A stretch of 64,000 nucleotides of DNA from Candidatus Latescibacterota bacterium (GCA_016187725.1 JACPJE010000068.1:1-64000), one strand, 5' to 3'; shown: positions 15,139-26,393, counted from the first letter of the stretch. Translations and numbers: made by a program. Notes: a model not told the origin generated them from the letters alone.

Positions 15139-15942
15139 ATGCGCATCATCCGCTTTATCGACGAGCAGGGCCAGACCCGCCTGGGCGAGGAAAGCGGCCC
15201 GGGCCAGGCCGCGGTGCTCAAGGGGGATTTGTTCGGCAGACTGGAGCGCAGCGGCCAGAGCGCCGCAGTCAAAAAGCTGCTGGCCCCGGTGACCCCTCCC
15301 AATATCCTGTGCATCGGCCTGAACTACCGCGAGCACGCCGCCGAGTCGGGGGCCAAGATCCCCGATTACCCGGTGCTCTTCATGAAGCCCAACACCGCCC
15401 TCAACAACCCCGGGGACCCCATCCGCCTGCCGGCCTGCCAGGTCGATGCGGAGGTGGATTACGAGTGCGAATTGGCCGTGGTCATCGGCAGGACCTGCCG
15501 CGACGTGCCCGAAGCCAAGGCCCTGGAGTACGTGCTGGGCTACACCGCGGCCAATGACGTGTCGGCGCGCACCTGGCAGATCAAGCGGGGCGGCGGCCAG
15601 TTCGTGCGCGGCAAGGGCTTCGACACCTTCTGCCCCCTGGGGCCGGCCCTGGTCACCGCCGACGAGATCCCCGATCCCCAGGCCCTGCGGCTCAAGACCC
15701 TCCTCAACGGCAAGGTGATGCAGGACCACACCACCGCGGACATGATCTTCCCGGTGGCGCACCTGGTCAGCTTCCTCAGCCAGGACACCACCCTGCAGCC
15801 GGGCACGGTGATCCTCACCGGCACCCCCCAGGGCGTGGGCTTCGCCCGCAAGCCCCCCGTCTGGCTGCAGCCCGGCGACGAGGTGGTCATCGAGGTGGAG
15901 AAGATAGGAAGGTTGGTGAACCTGGTGGGGGCTAGTCGATAA
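15139..15942 (+). CDS. Fumarylacetoacetate hydrolase (FAH) family protein
   Basis: 267 residues from ATG 15139 behind TGAGGAG. FAH signatures are clear: [11 protein letters not shown], the metal ligands in [17 protein letters not shown] and [10 protein letters not shown]. The family hydrolyses or decarboxylates 2-oxo or diketo acids, including diketo-3-deoxy sugar acids to pyruvate and a hydroxyacid. Divergent from the BMC operon and overlapping the end of a BMC-P gene by 11 bp, it very likely works in the same pathway. The exact substrate is unknown. Confidence 0.88.
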   Translation: MRIIRFIDEQGQTRLGEESGPGQAAVLKGDLFGRLERSGQSAAVKKLLAPVTPPNILCIGLNYREHAAESGAKIPDYPVLFMKPNTALNNPGDPIRLPACQVDAEVDYECELAVVIGRTCRDVPEAKALEYVLGYTAANDVSARTWQIKRGGGQFVRGKGFDTFCPLGPALVTADEIPDPQALRLKTLLNGKVMQDHTTADMIFPVAHLVSFLSQDTTLQPGTVILTGTPQGVGFARKPPVWLQPGDEVVIEVEKIGRLVNLVGASR

Positions 15943-16186
15943 TCCCCACGATCACGCTGCGCACCGCCGGGGCCTTGACCCCGGTCACTTGGCCCCCGGC
16001 GATGCCCGACTCGCTGACCACCACCTGGCTGCCGATGCCGGCGCCCACCCCGTCGATGGCCAGCTGCATGGGCACCGTGGGATCATTCACACCCTCCAGG
16101 CCGGAGACCACCAGGATCTTCCGGCCTTCGAGGATGGGGTGCTTGACCGTGGTCACCACATGCCCGATGACCTTGCACATTCTCAT
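15932..16186 (-). CDS. BMC-P vertex protein (EutN/CcmL family), copy 3
   Basis: 84 residues: [29 protein letters not shown] and S-V-I-V-G-I-I-D, the EutN/CcmL pattern. A second Met at 16180 is an equally possible start. It is separated from the main operon by the FAH gene, whose end it overlaps tail to tail. Confidence 0.88.
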   Translation of the reverse strand: MRMCKVIGHVVTTVKHPILEGRKILVVSGLEGVNDPTVPMQLAIDGVGAGIGSQVVVSESGIAGGQVTGVKAPAVRSVIVGIID

Positions 16187-16218
16187 AAATTGACCCCTAT
16201 TGCGCGAGGAATGACCCG

Positions 16219-16953
16219 ATGACTGCCGCTGAACTGGATGCCCGGCTCGACCAACTGGAAAAGGATGGTTTTCTGCTCATCCCCCAGGCCCTTTCCCCCG
16301 CCGAGACCAAAGAGGTTCGCCAGCGGGTGAACCGCGCCCGGGAACAGGGCTGGCAGGAAGGGCTCAACGAGGTGGGCAATATGTGGTTCGACCGCCTGCT
16401 GGTGCAGGACCCCGAGACCTTCCGCCCCCTGGTCGCCCATCCCGGCGTCCGCCCTTACCTGGACGCCCTGCTGGGGCCCCAACTCCAGCTGCGCAGCTTC
16501 CGCGCCCACATCAATCCCGGCCCCTATCTGCAAGAGTGGCACATGGATTTTTACGGGTATTGGCAGCAGCCCAAACGGCGCTTCAGCGTGCGCGGAGTGG
16601 CGGTCAACACCACCTTCTATCTACAAGATAACGGCCCCAAAGACGGGCACCTGAAATTCGTCAAGGGCGGCCACTTGTCCGAGCCGCCGGGCCTGGACCG
16701 GTCCAAGTTCCACGGGTACCACAGCAACGAGTTCAGGGACTGGTGCGAAGCCCAGGAGCACGTGGTGGTGCACCCCATGGCCGGGGACTGCGTGCTCTTC
16801 TTCAGCCACATCCCCCACCAGGGGGCCAAGCTGCGCGAGGACATGGAGCGCAGCAACGTGGTCTGCCACTTTCAGGGCAACCCCTTCTACGAGGGCATCT
16901 GGTTCGTGTCGCGCCCCATCGGGTACGAGGGGACCTTCCCGCTGGCCAGCTGA
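16219..16953 (+). CDS. Phytanoyl-CoA dioxygenase (PhyH) family oxygenase
   Basis: 244 residues behind GAGGAA. The iron-binding H-x-D is in E-W-H-M-D-F-Y-G, and the distal His is in F-S-H-I-P-H-Q-G-A-K with following basic residues. It would be a 2-oxoglutarate/O2-dependent hydroxylase of unknown substrate. It is not a close copy of the PhyH gene at 4799-5602, and the two bracket the BMC region. Confidence 0.85.
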   Translation: MTAAELDARLDQLEKDGFLLIPQALSPAETKEVRQRVNRAREQGWQEGLNEVGNMWFDRLLVQDPETFRPLVAHPGVRPYLDALLGPQLQLRSFRAHINPGPYLQEWHMDFYGYWQQPKRRFSVRGVAVNTTFYLQDNGPKDGHLKFVKGGHLSEPPGLDRSKFHGYHSNEFRDWCEAQEHVVVHPMAGDCVLFFSHIPHQGAKLREDMERSNVVCHFQGNPFYEGIWFVSRPIGYEGTFPLAS

Positions 16954-16955
16954 AA

Positions 16956-17102
16956 GCGGCGGGAAGATGACCCCGAATGCCTTTCCCGGGGAGTGGCCGG
17001 GAGGGGAAGTCCGCGTGGCGGGGGGCCGGGTAGCGGAGCGATGAGCGAGCGAGGGTGAAGGACGCGCCTTGGGAAAGGCTGAAGTGGGTCACTTTCCGAC
17101 GC
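16956..17102 (+). repeat. Dispersed intergenic repeat, short copy (B)
   Basis: Matches copy A (6279-6512) over its two flanks but lacks the 90-bp hairpin insert. It fills the gap between two convergent genes (PhyH and ispH). The conserved blocks include GCCTTTCCCGGGGAGTGGCC, GGAAGTCCGCGTGGC and GAAGTGGGTC. Confidence 0.75.
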
Positions 17103-17115
17103 ACCGATGTACTTC

Positions 17116-18369
17116 TCACTCCACCAGACTCAACTGCTCCAACCCAGCCCTGATCTCGCCCTCCCCATATCCGTAAAATCCCGCCAGTTTCTCCACCACC
17201 TGGTTCATCAGCACGTCCGGGCAGGAGGCGCCAGAGGTCACGGCGATGCGCGAGGGCAGCTTTTCGGGCAGCCAGTCCTCGCTGAAGACGCGCTCCTTGC
17301 GGTGGATGTCGAAGTGGGCCAGCCTTTGGAAGGAGAGCAATTCGCCGCTGTTCTCGATGAGGTAGCTGGGCATCTGCTGGGAGCAGATCTCCACCAGGTG
17401 GGAGGTGTTGGAGCTGTTGTATCCCCCCACGATCAGCGCCAGATCCGGCCGGGCCTCCAAGAGGGCTTTGGTGGCGTTCTGATTCCAGTTGGTGGCGTAG
17501 CAGAGGGTGTCGTTGGTGTCGGCGAAGTGGTGTTCGAGCCGCTCCTCGCCGTAGCGCTGGCGCATGGCCTGGTGCAGGATGCCGGCCACCTCCTGGGTCT
17601 CCTCGGCCAGCATGGTGGTCTGATTGACCACCGCCACCCGCTCCAGGTCCCGGCGCGGGTCGAAGCCGGCCGACCACTTCTGGGCGAACTGCGCCGAGAA
17701 CTCCTCCAGGTTCTGTTCCCCCAGGATGAAAGCGGCCAGGGCCAGGGCCTCTTCCCGGTCGCGCACCACCAGGGTGCGGGTGTGCTGCCGGGTGTGGGAG
17801 TGGGTGGCCTGGGTCTCCTCGTGGCCGAACTTGCCGTGGATGATGATGGTGTAGCCCTCCCGCCCCAGCTGCTCGCCCCGGTCCCAGACCTTGGAGACAA
17901 AGGGACAGGTGGTGTCGTAGTGCTCGCGGAAGTGGGCGGCGCGGGTGTCGATGCCGCTGCGCTGGAGGGACTCCTCGATTTCCAGGGTGGTGCCAAAGGC
18001 CGGGATCAGCACCACATCCTCTCCCCCCACCTGACCGTCCCCGATCTGGCGCTGCCCCTCCTCGTCGAAGAGAAAGCGGATGCCCCGCTCCTGCAAGTCG
18101 CGGTTGACCAGGGGGTTGTGGATGATCTGGCTGACCAGGTGGATGCGGCGGTCGGGGTGTTCTTCGAGGGCGGAGAAGGCCATGTGGATGGCCCGCTCCA
18201 CCCCGAAGCAGAAGCCGAAATGGCGGGGGATGAGGATCTCCAGCCGGCCGATGGGCAGGCGGGTGGGCGCCAGGGAGCGCTTGCCCTCTTCCAGGCGGAA
18301 ATCCTTGATGCGCTGGATGAGGGCGCCGGCGTAGTGGTTGGGGACGCGGTCGAACTGCGTAAAGGCCAT
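17116..18369 (-). CDS. ispH: 4-hydroxy-3-methylbut-2-enyl diphosphate reductase
   Basis: 417 residues, the long IspH form of cyanobacteria, plants and some other phyla rather than the roughly 310-residue enterobacterial form. The three 4Fe-4S cysteines are present: C54 (F-G-F-C-F-G-V-E-R-A), C155 (T-T-C-P-F-V) and C290 (T-L-C-Y-A-T-N-W-N-Q). It catalyses the last step of the MEP isoprenoid pathway, making IPP and DMAPP. It is a lone gene, divergent from the kinase gene downstream of 18468. Confidence 0.95.
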   Translation of the reverse strand: MAFTQFDRVPNHYAGALIQRIKDFRLEEGKRSLAPTRLPIGRLEILIPRHFGFCFGVERAIHMAFSALEEHPDRRIHLVSQIIHNPLVNRDLQERGIRFLFDEEGQRQIGDGQVGGEDVVLIPAFGTTLEIEESLQRSGIDTRAAHFREHYDTTCPFVSKVWDRGEQLGREGYTIIIHGKFGHEETQATHSHTRQHTRTLVVRDREEALALAAFILGEQNLEEFSAQFAQKWSAGFDPRRDLERVAVVNQTTMLAEETQEVAGILHQAMRQRYGEERLEHHFADTNDTLCYATNWNQNATKALLEARPDLALIVGGYNSSNTSHLVEICSQQMPSYLIENSGELLSFQRLAHFDIHRKERVFSEDWLPEKLPSRIAVTSGASCPDVLMNQVVEKLAGFYGYGEGEIRAGLEQLSLVE

Positions 18370-18467
18370 GCCACGAATCTAAGGCCACCGGACCCTCTGT
18401 CAATGCGCCTGGTTGACGTCTTGGAAGAGTATGCCCATCTTTGCGGGACAAGGGTGTCACACAATCT

Positions 18468-20069
<1,602 letters not shown>

Positions 20070-20304
20070 CCTGGCTGTCGGCGAATGAGACATCATTGTC
20101 CCATCAAGACCTTTCTATTGAGATATCCCCGCCCCAATTGCTGGCCTAGTTGCCCCTCTCCTGGTCAAATTTGTCGACGTTGCGGGGCTCCTCCCTGTCT
20201 GCCGCGCTTTTCTGGCTCCCGGCATAGAGATTGCTTTTCTGAGTTTCTGGACTGTCTATTGCCAGGTCTTCATTCCGTGTCCGGAAAAACTCAGGAAAAA
20301 AGCC

Positions 20305-21414
20305 GTGCGCCTCGGCCCCAAGATAACCCTGGTCACTGTCCTGCTGCTGGTGGTGAATCTGCTGTTGGACCTGTGGCTGCTGTGGGACAAAATCGGCACC
20401 CGCTCCACTCCAGAAGACAGTTTCCCAGCCGCTTTCCTGGCCGTGGGGGGCTGGACCATTCTGAGCACTGCCTACGCCGTGTACTTTGCCGTGCGCCGGC
20501 TGACCCGGCCCCTGGGCGAACTGAGCAGCATGGCCCATCACCTGGGGGAGGGCCGGCTGGAGGAGCGCATCCACTTCCAGACCCGCGATGAGATAGGAGA
20601 ATTGGCCGGCACCTTCAACCAGATGGCCGCCTCCCTTCAGTCCTATCAGGACACCATGGAGCAGAAGGTGGAGGAACGCACCAGAGAATTGAAGCACTCC
20701 CAGCGGCAACTGCTCCAGGCGACCAAGCTGGCCTCGGTGGGCGAGCTGGCCGGCGGGGTGGCCCACCAGATCAACAACCCGGCCGGCATCATCCTCATGC
20801 GGGCCGGCCGCCTGGCCCAGGAAGTGACCCAACGCCGCCTGTCCGGCGAGGCCCGGGAAGACGTGCAGGTGATCCAGCGCCAGGTGGAGAAGATCCACTC
20901 CATCGTCTCGGCGCTGGTCAAGTTCGCCCGGCAGATGCCCACTGAACTGCGGCCCACCGACCTGAACAGCGTGGTCCGGCGCGCCGTGGCCCTCATCGAG
21001 GAACTGGCCCGCAACCGGGGGGTGAAGGTCATCCTGGATCTCCAGGAGTTGCCCAGGGTGGCGGCGGACGGGGCCCAGTTGGAGCAGGTGTTGATCAACC
21101 TGGTCACCAATGCGCTGGACGCCATGCCCGCGGGCGGGATCCTGACCTTTGCCACCCGCCAGGGCTCCCAGGTGGGAGGCCAGCCAGGGGTGGCCCTGTC
21201 GGTGACCGACACCGGCAGCGGTATTCCCGCCGAGCACCTGCCCCGGCTCTTCGACCCCTTCTTCACCACCAAGGAGGTGGGCAAGGGCACCGGGCTGGGG
21301 CTGTCCATCAGCTACGGGATCGTCCAGGAGCACGGGGGCACCATCGAAGTGGAAAGCGAGCCGGGCAAGGGCAGCCGCTTCACCCTCTGCCTGCCGGCCC
21401 TGCCGGCTTCCTGA
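20305..21414 (+). CDS. Membrane histidine kinase with HAMP domain
   Basis: 369 residues from a GTG start behind AGGA. Two membrane segments (about 8-28 and 44-63) flank a very short external loop. A HAMP domain (about 64-118), a coiled linker, HisKA with H154 (G-G-V-A-H-Q-I-N-N-P) and a HATPase domain follow. The short loop argues against a large external sensor. It lies 22 bp before the NtrC-type regulator and is its likely partner. The 235-bp gap before it (20070-20304) is relatively AT-rich and shows no further gene. Confidence 0.9.
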   Translation: MRLGPKITLVTVLLLVVNLLLDLWLLWDKIGTRSTPEDSFPAAFLAVGGWTILSTAYAVYFAVRRLTRPLGELSSMAHHLGEGRLEERIHFQTRDEIGELAGTFNQMAASLQSYQDTMEQKVEERTRELKHSQRQLLQATKLASVGELAGGVAHQINNPAGIILMRAGRLAQEVTQRRLSGEAREDVQVIQRQVEKIHSIVSALVKFARQMPTELRPTDLNSVVRRAVALIEELARNRGVKVILDLQELPRVAADGAQLEQVLINLVTNALDAMPAGGILTFATRQGSQVGGQPGVALSVTDTGSGIPAEHLPRLFDPFFTTKEVGKGTGLGLSISYGIVQEHGGTIEVESEPGKGSRFTLCLPALPAS

Positions 21415-21436
21415 CCAAGCGAAAAGAGAAAGCCCT

Positions 21437-22840
21437 ATGGCACGCGCCCATATCCTCATCGTCGATGACGAGACTGACCTGGCCATCAGCTGCCAGCGGC
21501 TCTTCAACAGCAAGGGGTACCAGAGCGCGGTGGTCGGCAACGGCCGCGACGCCCTCGAGTACCTCCAGGCCGAGGAGCCCCAGCTGGTGCTCACGGATCT
21601 GAAGATGCCCGGCATGGACGGCATGGAATTGCTGCAGCAGATCAAGGCCCACTACCCAGAGATCCAGGTGGTGCTCATGACCGCGTACAGCACCATCGAG
21701 GACGCGGTGGCCGCCATGCGCCTGGGGGCCGCTGACTTTCTGCCCAAACCCTTCACCGCCGACCACTTGGCCATCGTGGTGGAGAAGGTGCTGGCCGCCC
21801 GCACCCTGCGGGAGGAGAACCGCACCCTCAAGGAGCAGCTCAGCCGCCGCTACAGCTTTGAGAACATCATCGGCAAGAGCCAGGCCATGACCCAGATCTT
21901 CGAGCTGATCAAGAAGATCTCCGACACCAACGTCAACGTGCTGGTCTGCGGGGCCAGCGGCACGGGCAAGGAACTCATCGCCCGCAGCATCCACGCCAAC
22001 AGCAGCCGCAGCTCCCGCGCCTTTGTGCCCATCAACTGCGGCGCCCTGCCCGAACACCTGGTGGAAAGCGAGATCTTCGGGTACGAGCGGGGGGCCTTCA
22101 CCGGGGCGGCCCACGCCAAGCCGGGCCTGCTGGAGACCGCCGACGGGGGCACCTTCTTCCTGGACGAGATCAGCGAATTGCCCATGCCATTGCAGGTCAA
22201 GTTCCTGCGGGTGCTCCAGGACGGCAAATTCCGCCGGCTGGGCAGCAACCAGGAGCGCGAGGTGGACCTGCGCCTGATCTGCGCCACCAACCAGCCCCTG
22301 GAGGAAAAGGTGGAGGCCAACCAGTTCCGCGAGGACCTCTACTACCGCATCAACACCTTCACCATCCAGATTCCCCCCCTGCGGGACCGGCGCGACGACA
22401 TCCCGCTCTTGGCCAACCACTTTCTCCAGCACTACGCCCGCCAGCACCAGAAGCCGGTCAACGCCATCTCCCCCCAGGCCATGGAACTCTTGCTCAAGGG
22501 GGAGTGGAAGGGGAACATCCGCGAGCTGGAGCACGTGCTGGAGCGGGCGGTGATCCTGGCCTCGGGGGAAACGGTGCAGCCGGAAGACCTCCCGCCCCAG
22601 ATCCGCCCCACCGAGAACAACTTCCAGACCCCGCAGACCTTCCTGCTCAACCTGCCCTTCAAGGAGGCCAAGGACCAGCTCATCGAGGACTTCGAGCGCC
22701 GCTACATCGAGGACGTGCTGCAGAAGTACCACGGCAATGTCTCGCGGGCCGCTGAGCACAGCGGCATCGACCGCCGCTCCCTGCACCGCCTGCTGGCCAA
22801 GTACCACCTCCACGCTTCGCAGCTGGTGCGGGAGGAGTAA
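21437..22840 (+). CDS. NtrC-family sigma54-dependent response regulator
   Basis: 467 residues with an intact domain set. The receiver has phosphoacceptor D54 (V-L-T-D-L-K-M-P-G). The AAA+ domain has Walker A G-A-S-G-T-G-K-E (172-179), the full GAFTGA loop (219-224) and Walker B F-F-L-D-E-I-S. A Fis-type helix-turn-helix closes the protein. It needs sigma54 and is a candidate activator of the sigma54-type promoters in this window. Unlike the chimera at 277-2100 it keeps every ATPase motif. It sits between its likely kinase and a PilZ gene. Confidence 0.95.
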   Translation: MARAHILIVDDETDLAISCQRLFNSKGYQSAVVGNGRDALEYLQAEEPQLVLTDLKMPGMDGMELLQQIKAHYPEIQVVLMTAYSTIEDAVAAMRLGAADFLPKPFTADHLAIVVEKVLAARTLREENRTLKEQLSRRYSFENIIGKSQAMTQIFELIKKISDTNVNVLVCGASGTGKELIARSIHANSSRSSRAFVPINCGALPEHLVESEIFGYERGAFTGAAHAKPGLLETADGGTFFLDEISELPMPLQVKFLRVLQDGKFRRLGSNQEREVDLRLICATNQPLEEKVEANQFREDLYYRINTFTIQIPPLRDRRDDIPLLANHFLQHYARQHQKPVNAISPQAMELLLKGEWKGNIRELEHVLERAVILASGETVQPEDLPPQIRPTENNFQTPQTFLLNLPFKEAKDQLIEDFERRYIEDVLQKYHGNVSRAAEHSGIDRRSLHRLLAKYHLHASQLVREE

Positions 22841-22855
22841 CCCATTGGTCCGGCC

Positions 22856-23890
22856 ATGGACGAGAGCTTCCGTTCGGTGCTGCCCTACCTGCGCCTCCAG
22901 GACCAGACCCCGCCCTGGCTGGGGGAGTTCTTCGCCTTCCTCGGCCTGGTGGTCCTCCCCGCCCTGATCCTCTTCTACTGGATCAGGAAACACCGCCTCC
23001 AGCGCCATGCCTGGGAAGCCTTTCTCGAACACGCCGCCGAGCGGGGCCTCAATCCCGAGCAGGGCCGGCTGCTGGCGCAGATCGCCCGCCAGCACCAGAT
23101 GAAGCATCCCCTGCTGCTGCTGAGTTCCATCAAATCCTTCGACCACCACCTGGGGCGCTACGCCCACGGCCTGGGCCCCGGCTTTTCGCGGAAGGCGGCC
23201 GCCGAACTGGGCGCCCTGCGCCGGTCCTTGGGTTTCGACCAGCCCACCCCCCGCCAGGCCCTCTACTCCACCCGTCAGGTCAGCCCGGGCCAGACGCTGA
23301 TGGTCTGGCCCGCCCCGGGCAGGAGCGAAGGTTTCTGTCCCTGCGTGGTGGTCAAGCGCGACGAGGCCTCCATCACCCTGGCGCCGCTGCTGCGCAAAGA
23401 CGAGGAATGCTTCGCCGGGCTGGAGGCCGGAGCCCAACTCAAGGTGCGCCTGTGGGGGCCAGATCACCTAGAGTACCGGTTCCGCACCCACCTGCTGCCG
23501 GGCAATCCCGAATCGCTGCTCTTCTCCATCCGCCACGGAGACCGGCTGGAGCGCATCCAGCAGCGGGACTTCTTCCGCATGAAGGTGCGTTTCGAGGTAG
23601 TGCTCTACCCCGCCGGGAGGGCCGAGCCCCTGCCCGCCACGGTCCTGGACTTGAGCGGGGGCGGCATGGCCGTGCTCACCGACACCCCCCTGCCCCTCGA
23701 CCAGGTGGTGGTGATCGACCCGCACTTCGCGGGGGACTTCCCCCTGGCCGGCCTGCACTGCCAGGCGGTCAAGCAGGCGGACCAGGGCCGGGGATACCGG
23801 CTCAGCCTGGAATTCCTGGATCTCTCACCGCACCAGGAAGCGGAGATCATCCAGAGCATCAATACCTACCAGTTGCACCGGGCTTCATGA
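22856..23890 (+). CDS. Membrane-anchored PilZ domain protein, c-di-GMP binding
   Basis: 344 residues. One membrane segment (about 24-43) is followed by a helical region, a YcgR-like beta domain (about 135-225) and a PilZ domain. The PilZ c-di-GMP residues are intact: R237-D-F-F-R241 and D265-L-S-G-G-G. It starts 15 bp after the NtrC-type gene and is probably cotranscribed, tying the phosphorelay to c-di-GMP signalling. The output partner is unknown. Confidence 0.85.
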   Translation: MDESFRSVLPYLRLQDQTPPWLGEFFAFLGLVVLPALILFYWIRKHRLQRHAWEAFLEHAAERGLNPEQGRLLAQIARQHQMKHPLLLLSSIKSFDHHLGRYAHGLGPGFSRKAAAELGALRRSLGFDQPTPRQALYSTRQVSPGQTLMVWPAPGRSEGFCPCVVVKRDEASITLAPLLRKDEECFAGLEAGAQLKVRLWGPDHLEYRFRTHLLPGNPESLLFSIRHGDRLERIQQRDFFRMKVRFEVVLYPAGRAEPLPATVLDLSGGGMAVLTDTPLPLDQVVVIDPHFAGDFPLAGLHCQAVKQADQGRGYRLSLEFLDLSPHQEAEIIQSINTYQLHRAS

Positions 23891-23893
23891 CGC

Positions 23894-23922
23894 CTCAACG
23901 CCCCAACGTATGGGGCGTTGAG
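23894..23922 (+). terminator. 11-bp stem-loop after the PilZ gene
   Basis: CTCAACGCCCC (23894-23904) and GGGGCGTTGAG (23912-23922) enclose the loop AACGTAT. The hairpin lies between two convergent genes and may terminate both, although no T-run follows. Its loop is the reverse complement of the ATACGTT loop in repeat copy A (6452-6458). The next bases, about 23928-23960 (GTAGTGGGGCTG, CAGCGAGCGAA), resemble a degenerate third copy of that repeat. Confidence 0.5.
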
Positions 23923-23966
23923 GGGAAGAGGTAGTGGGGCTGGGCAGCGAGCGAAACCCGACACCA

Positions 23967-26236
23967 TCACGAAGTGGGGGATTGGCCTGGCTCAAGGGCA
24001 AAGGAGATGTGGTACGCCCCCTCCTCGAAGCGGCTCTGGATGGGGCCGGGAGCGCAGAGGTGGAAGACGTGCATCATACGGGTGTTCTCCACCAGCACGT
24101 CGGCGCTCATCCCCTCGATGCCGCGGTGCCTGGCGATCTCGATGAGCCGGCCCACCAGGTAACTCCCCACCCCCTTGTCCTGCCAGTCGTCGCGCACCAT
24201 GAAGGCGCAGTCGGCCCAGTTGGTGGCCGGGTCCAGATGGTAGCGACCCACGGCGATGATCACCTGCCTTTCCCCCTCGGGCACCATGCCCACCAGGGCC
24301 AGGTGGCGCTGGTAGTCGATGGCCACGAACTGCTGGGCCCGCCGGTGGGGCATGGCCTTGAGGTGGGAGAAGAAGCGCAGGTAGATAGTCTTCTCGGAGG
24401 AGCGGTAGAAGAGTTCCTGGAGCAGGGGCTCGTCAGTGGGTTCGATGGGGCGGAAATGCACTCCCACCCCGCCGTGGGACTGGAAATCGCTCTCCAATTC
24501 CTCCAGCACCGCCACCCCGCCCACGTCGGTTTTGTGGAGGATGTCGGGGGAGGCGATCTTCATCACCACCGGGAAACCCACTGCCGCGCACACCGCCTCC
24601 ACCTCCCCGCGGCTGCGGGCCAGGCCCCGCCTGGGCACTGGGAAGCCGTAGGCCTCCAGCACTTCGAGGGCCTCGCTCTCGGACAGTTGGCGCCGCCCCT
24701 GGCCCAGGGCCCCGGAGAGCAGGCTGTTGGCCCGGGCCCGGTCCACGGAAAAGATCCGCTCCTCGGTGCGGGGCCGCTCGCGCCACTGGCTGTACTGCCA
24801 CATGGCCCGCAGCACCCTGGCCCCCTCCTCGGGGAAAGGATAGTGGGGCACCCCGCCCTGGCGCAGGATCTCCACCCCGGCGGCCACGTCGAGGCCCCCC
24901 ATGAAGGAGGCCAGCACCGGCTTGACGCGGCGCTGGCTGAAACGGGCCACCACCCGGGCCACCTCCTCGATGTCGGTCATGGTCTGGGGGGTGAGGATGA
25001 CCAGGGCGCTGTCGGTGTCCTCGTCTTCGAGTACCGCCTGCAGGGCCGCGGCATAGCGCTCGCTGCGGGCGTCGCCGATCAGGTCGATGGGGTTCTTGAG
25101 GCTGGCCTCGGGCGGCAGCGAGGCGGCCATGCGGGCGCGGGTCTCCTCCCCGAAGCGGGCCAGCTGCAGGCCCTGGCGCACGCAGGCGTCGGTGGTCATG
25201 ATCCCCGGGCCGCCGGCATTGGTGACGATGGCCACCCGGGCGCCTTTGGGCATGGGCTGGGAGGCGAAGGCCACCGCGTACCCGAAGAGTTCCTGCACCG
25301 TATCCACCCGCAGCACCCCGGCCTGGGACATGATGGTGTCGTAGACCTCGTCGGTGCCGGCCAGGGAGCCGGTGTGGGAGGCCGCGGCGCTGGCGCCTTC
25401 GGGCGTGCGGCCGGTCTTGATGGCCAGGATGGGCTTGTTGTGCTGGCCCTGCTCGGCGGTGATCTGGCGGGCCAGGTGGATGAAGCGCTGCCCTTCGCTG
25501 AGTTCCTCGATGTACATCAGGATGACTTCGGTCTGGGGGTCGCCGGCCAGGTACTGGAGCAGGTCGAGTTCATCGACGTCGGACTTGTTGCCGAAACTGA
25601 TAAACTTCGAGAAGCCGATCAGGTTGGCCCGGGCGTAGTCGAGGATGGAGGTGCACAGGGCCCCGGACTGGGAGATGAAGGCGATATTGCCCGGCTGGGC
25701 CATGGAGCGGGCGAAGCTGGCGTTCATCGAGAGGGCCGGGTCGGTGTTGATCAGTCCCAGGCAGTTGGGGCCCAAGAGGGCGATGCCGGCCTCCTGGGCC
25801 TGGCGGCTCAGGGCCTCCTCCAGCTGGGCGCCCTGGCTGCCCACCTCCTTGAGGCGGAGAGCACGATGGCGCTGTGGATGCCCTTGCGGGCGCATTCGCC
25901 GAGCACCCCGCCCACCCCGGCGGCGGGGATGGCCACCACCGCCATGTCCACCGGCTCGGCGATCTCCAGCACGCTCTGGTGGCATTTGACCCCCATGATG
26001 CTGGGTTGCTTGGGGTTGACGGGATAGAGGGTGCCGGTATAGCCGTTCATCAAGAGATTCCGGAACACCGAATGGCCCACGCTCCCCTCGCGCCGGCTGG
26101 CGCCGATCACGGCGATGGCCCCCGGCTCGAAGAGGGCCTTGAGCGCCCGGGACTGACGCGCCCGCTGGCGGGTGTCTTCCAGGGTCTTGGCCTTGAACAC
26201 CGGGGTGGTGGGGGTGGAATCAGCTTCTGGGACCAT
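23967..26236 (-). pseudogene. NDP-forming acyl-CoA synthetase / GNAT protein, frameshifted and internally deleted
   Basis: Starts at 26236 with a CoA-binding domain (I-A-V-I-G-A-S-R-R-E-G-S-V-G). The frame breaks near 25852-25856: before it the protein reads H-S-A-I-V-L-S-A, after it L-K-E-V-G-S-Q-G, and four missing bases would rejoin them. The rest carries the succinyl-CoA-ligase-like domains (G-P-N-C-L-G, S-Q-S-G-A-L, S-H-T-G-S-L-A-G) and an ATP-grasp start. The ATP-grasp stops after H-K-T-D-V-G-G-V-A-V, leaving about 60 residues where family members have over 200. A GNAT domain (V-H-F-R-P-I-E-P-T-D-E) ends the protein. Intact relatives (PatZ/Pka type) acetylate proteins or make acyl-CoA. 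Both defects could also be assembly errors. Confidence 0.75.
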
Positions 26237-26337
26237 TGCAGGTCGCCTCCTTCAGCCAGAGGGCGCGCGGTGCCGTGTCGCAGGTGCCGATGGGGGGGGC
26301 GTGCTGGACCATGTCCTCTTCTCTAAGTCTGAGCGGG

Positions 26338-26352
26338 GCAAATACCGTGCCA
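26338..26352 (-). promoter_or_regulatory. Sigma54-type promoter of the acyl-CoA synthetase/GNAT gene
   Basis: On the minus strand TGGCAC (26352-26347), five bases, then TTGC (26341-26338): a perfect match to the ten fixed consensus bases. The predicted start is near 26326, about 90 bases before the ATG at 26236. Confidence 0.7.
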
Positions 26353-26364
26353 CTCCTTGCTGCA

Positions 26365-26393
26365 TTGACACTCATTCTGTGCTGACTTACCGT
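26365..26393 (+). promoter_or_regulatory. Sigma70-type promoter of the Lon-like gene
   Basis: A perfect TTGACA (26365-26370), a 17-bp spacer and TACCGT (26388-26393) lie upstream of CTGGAGG and the ATG at 26416. The -10 box is weak. Confidence 0.5.

Noticed and set aside
20070-20304. Possible gene or strong promoter between the two kinases
   Set aside because: It is relatively AT-rich but has no convincing reading frame or promoter pair.
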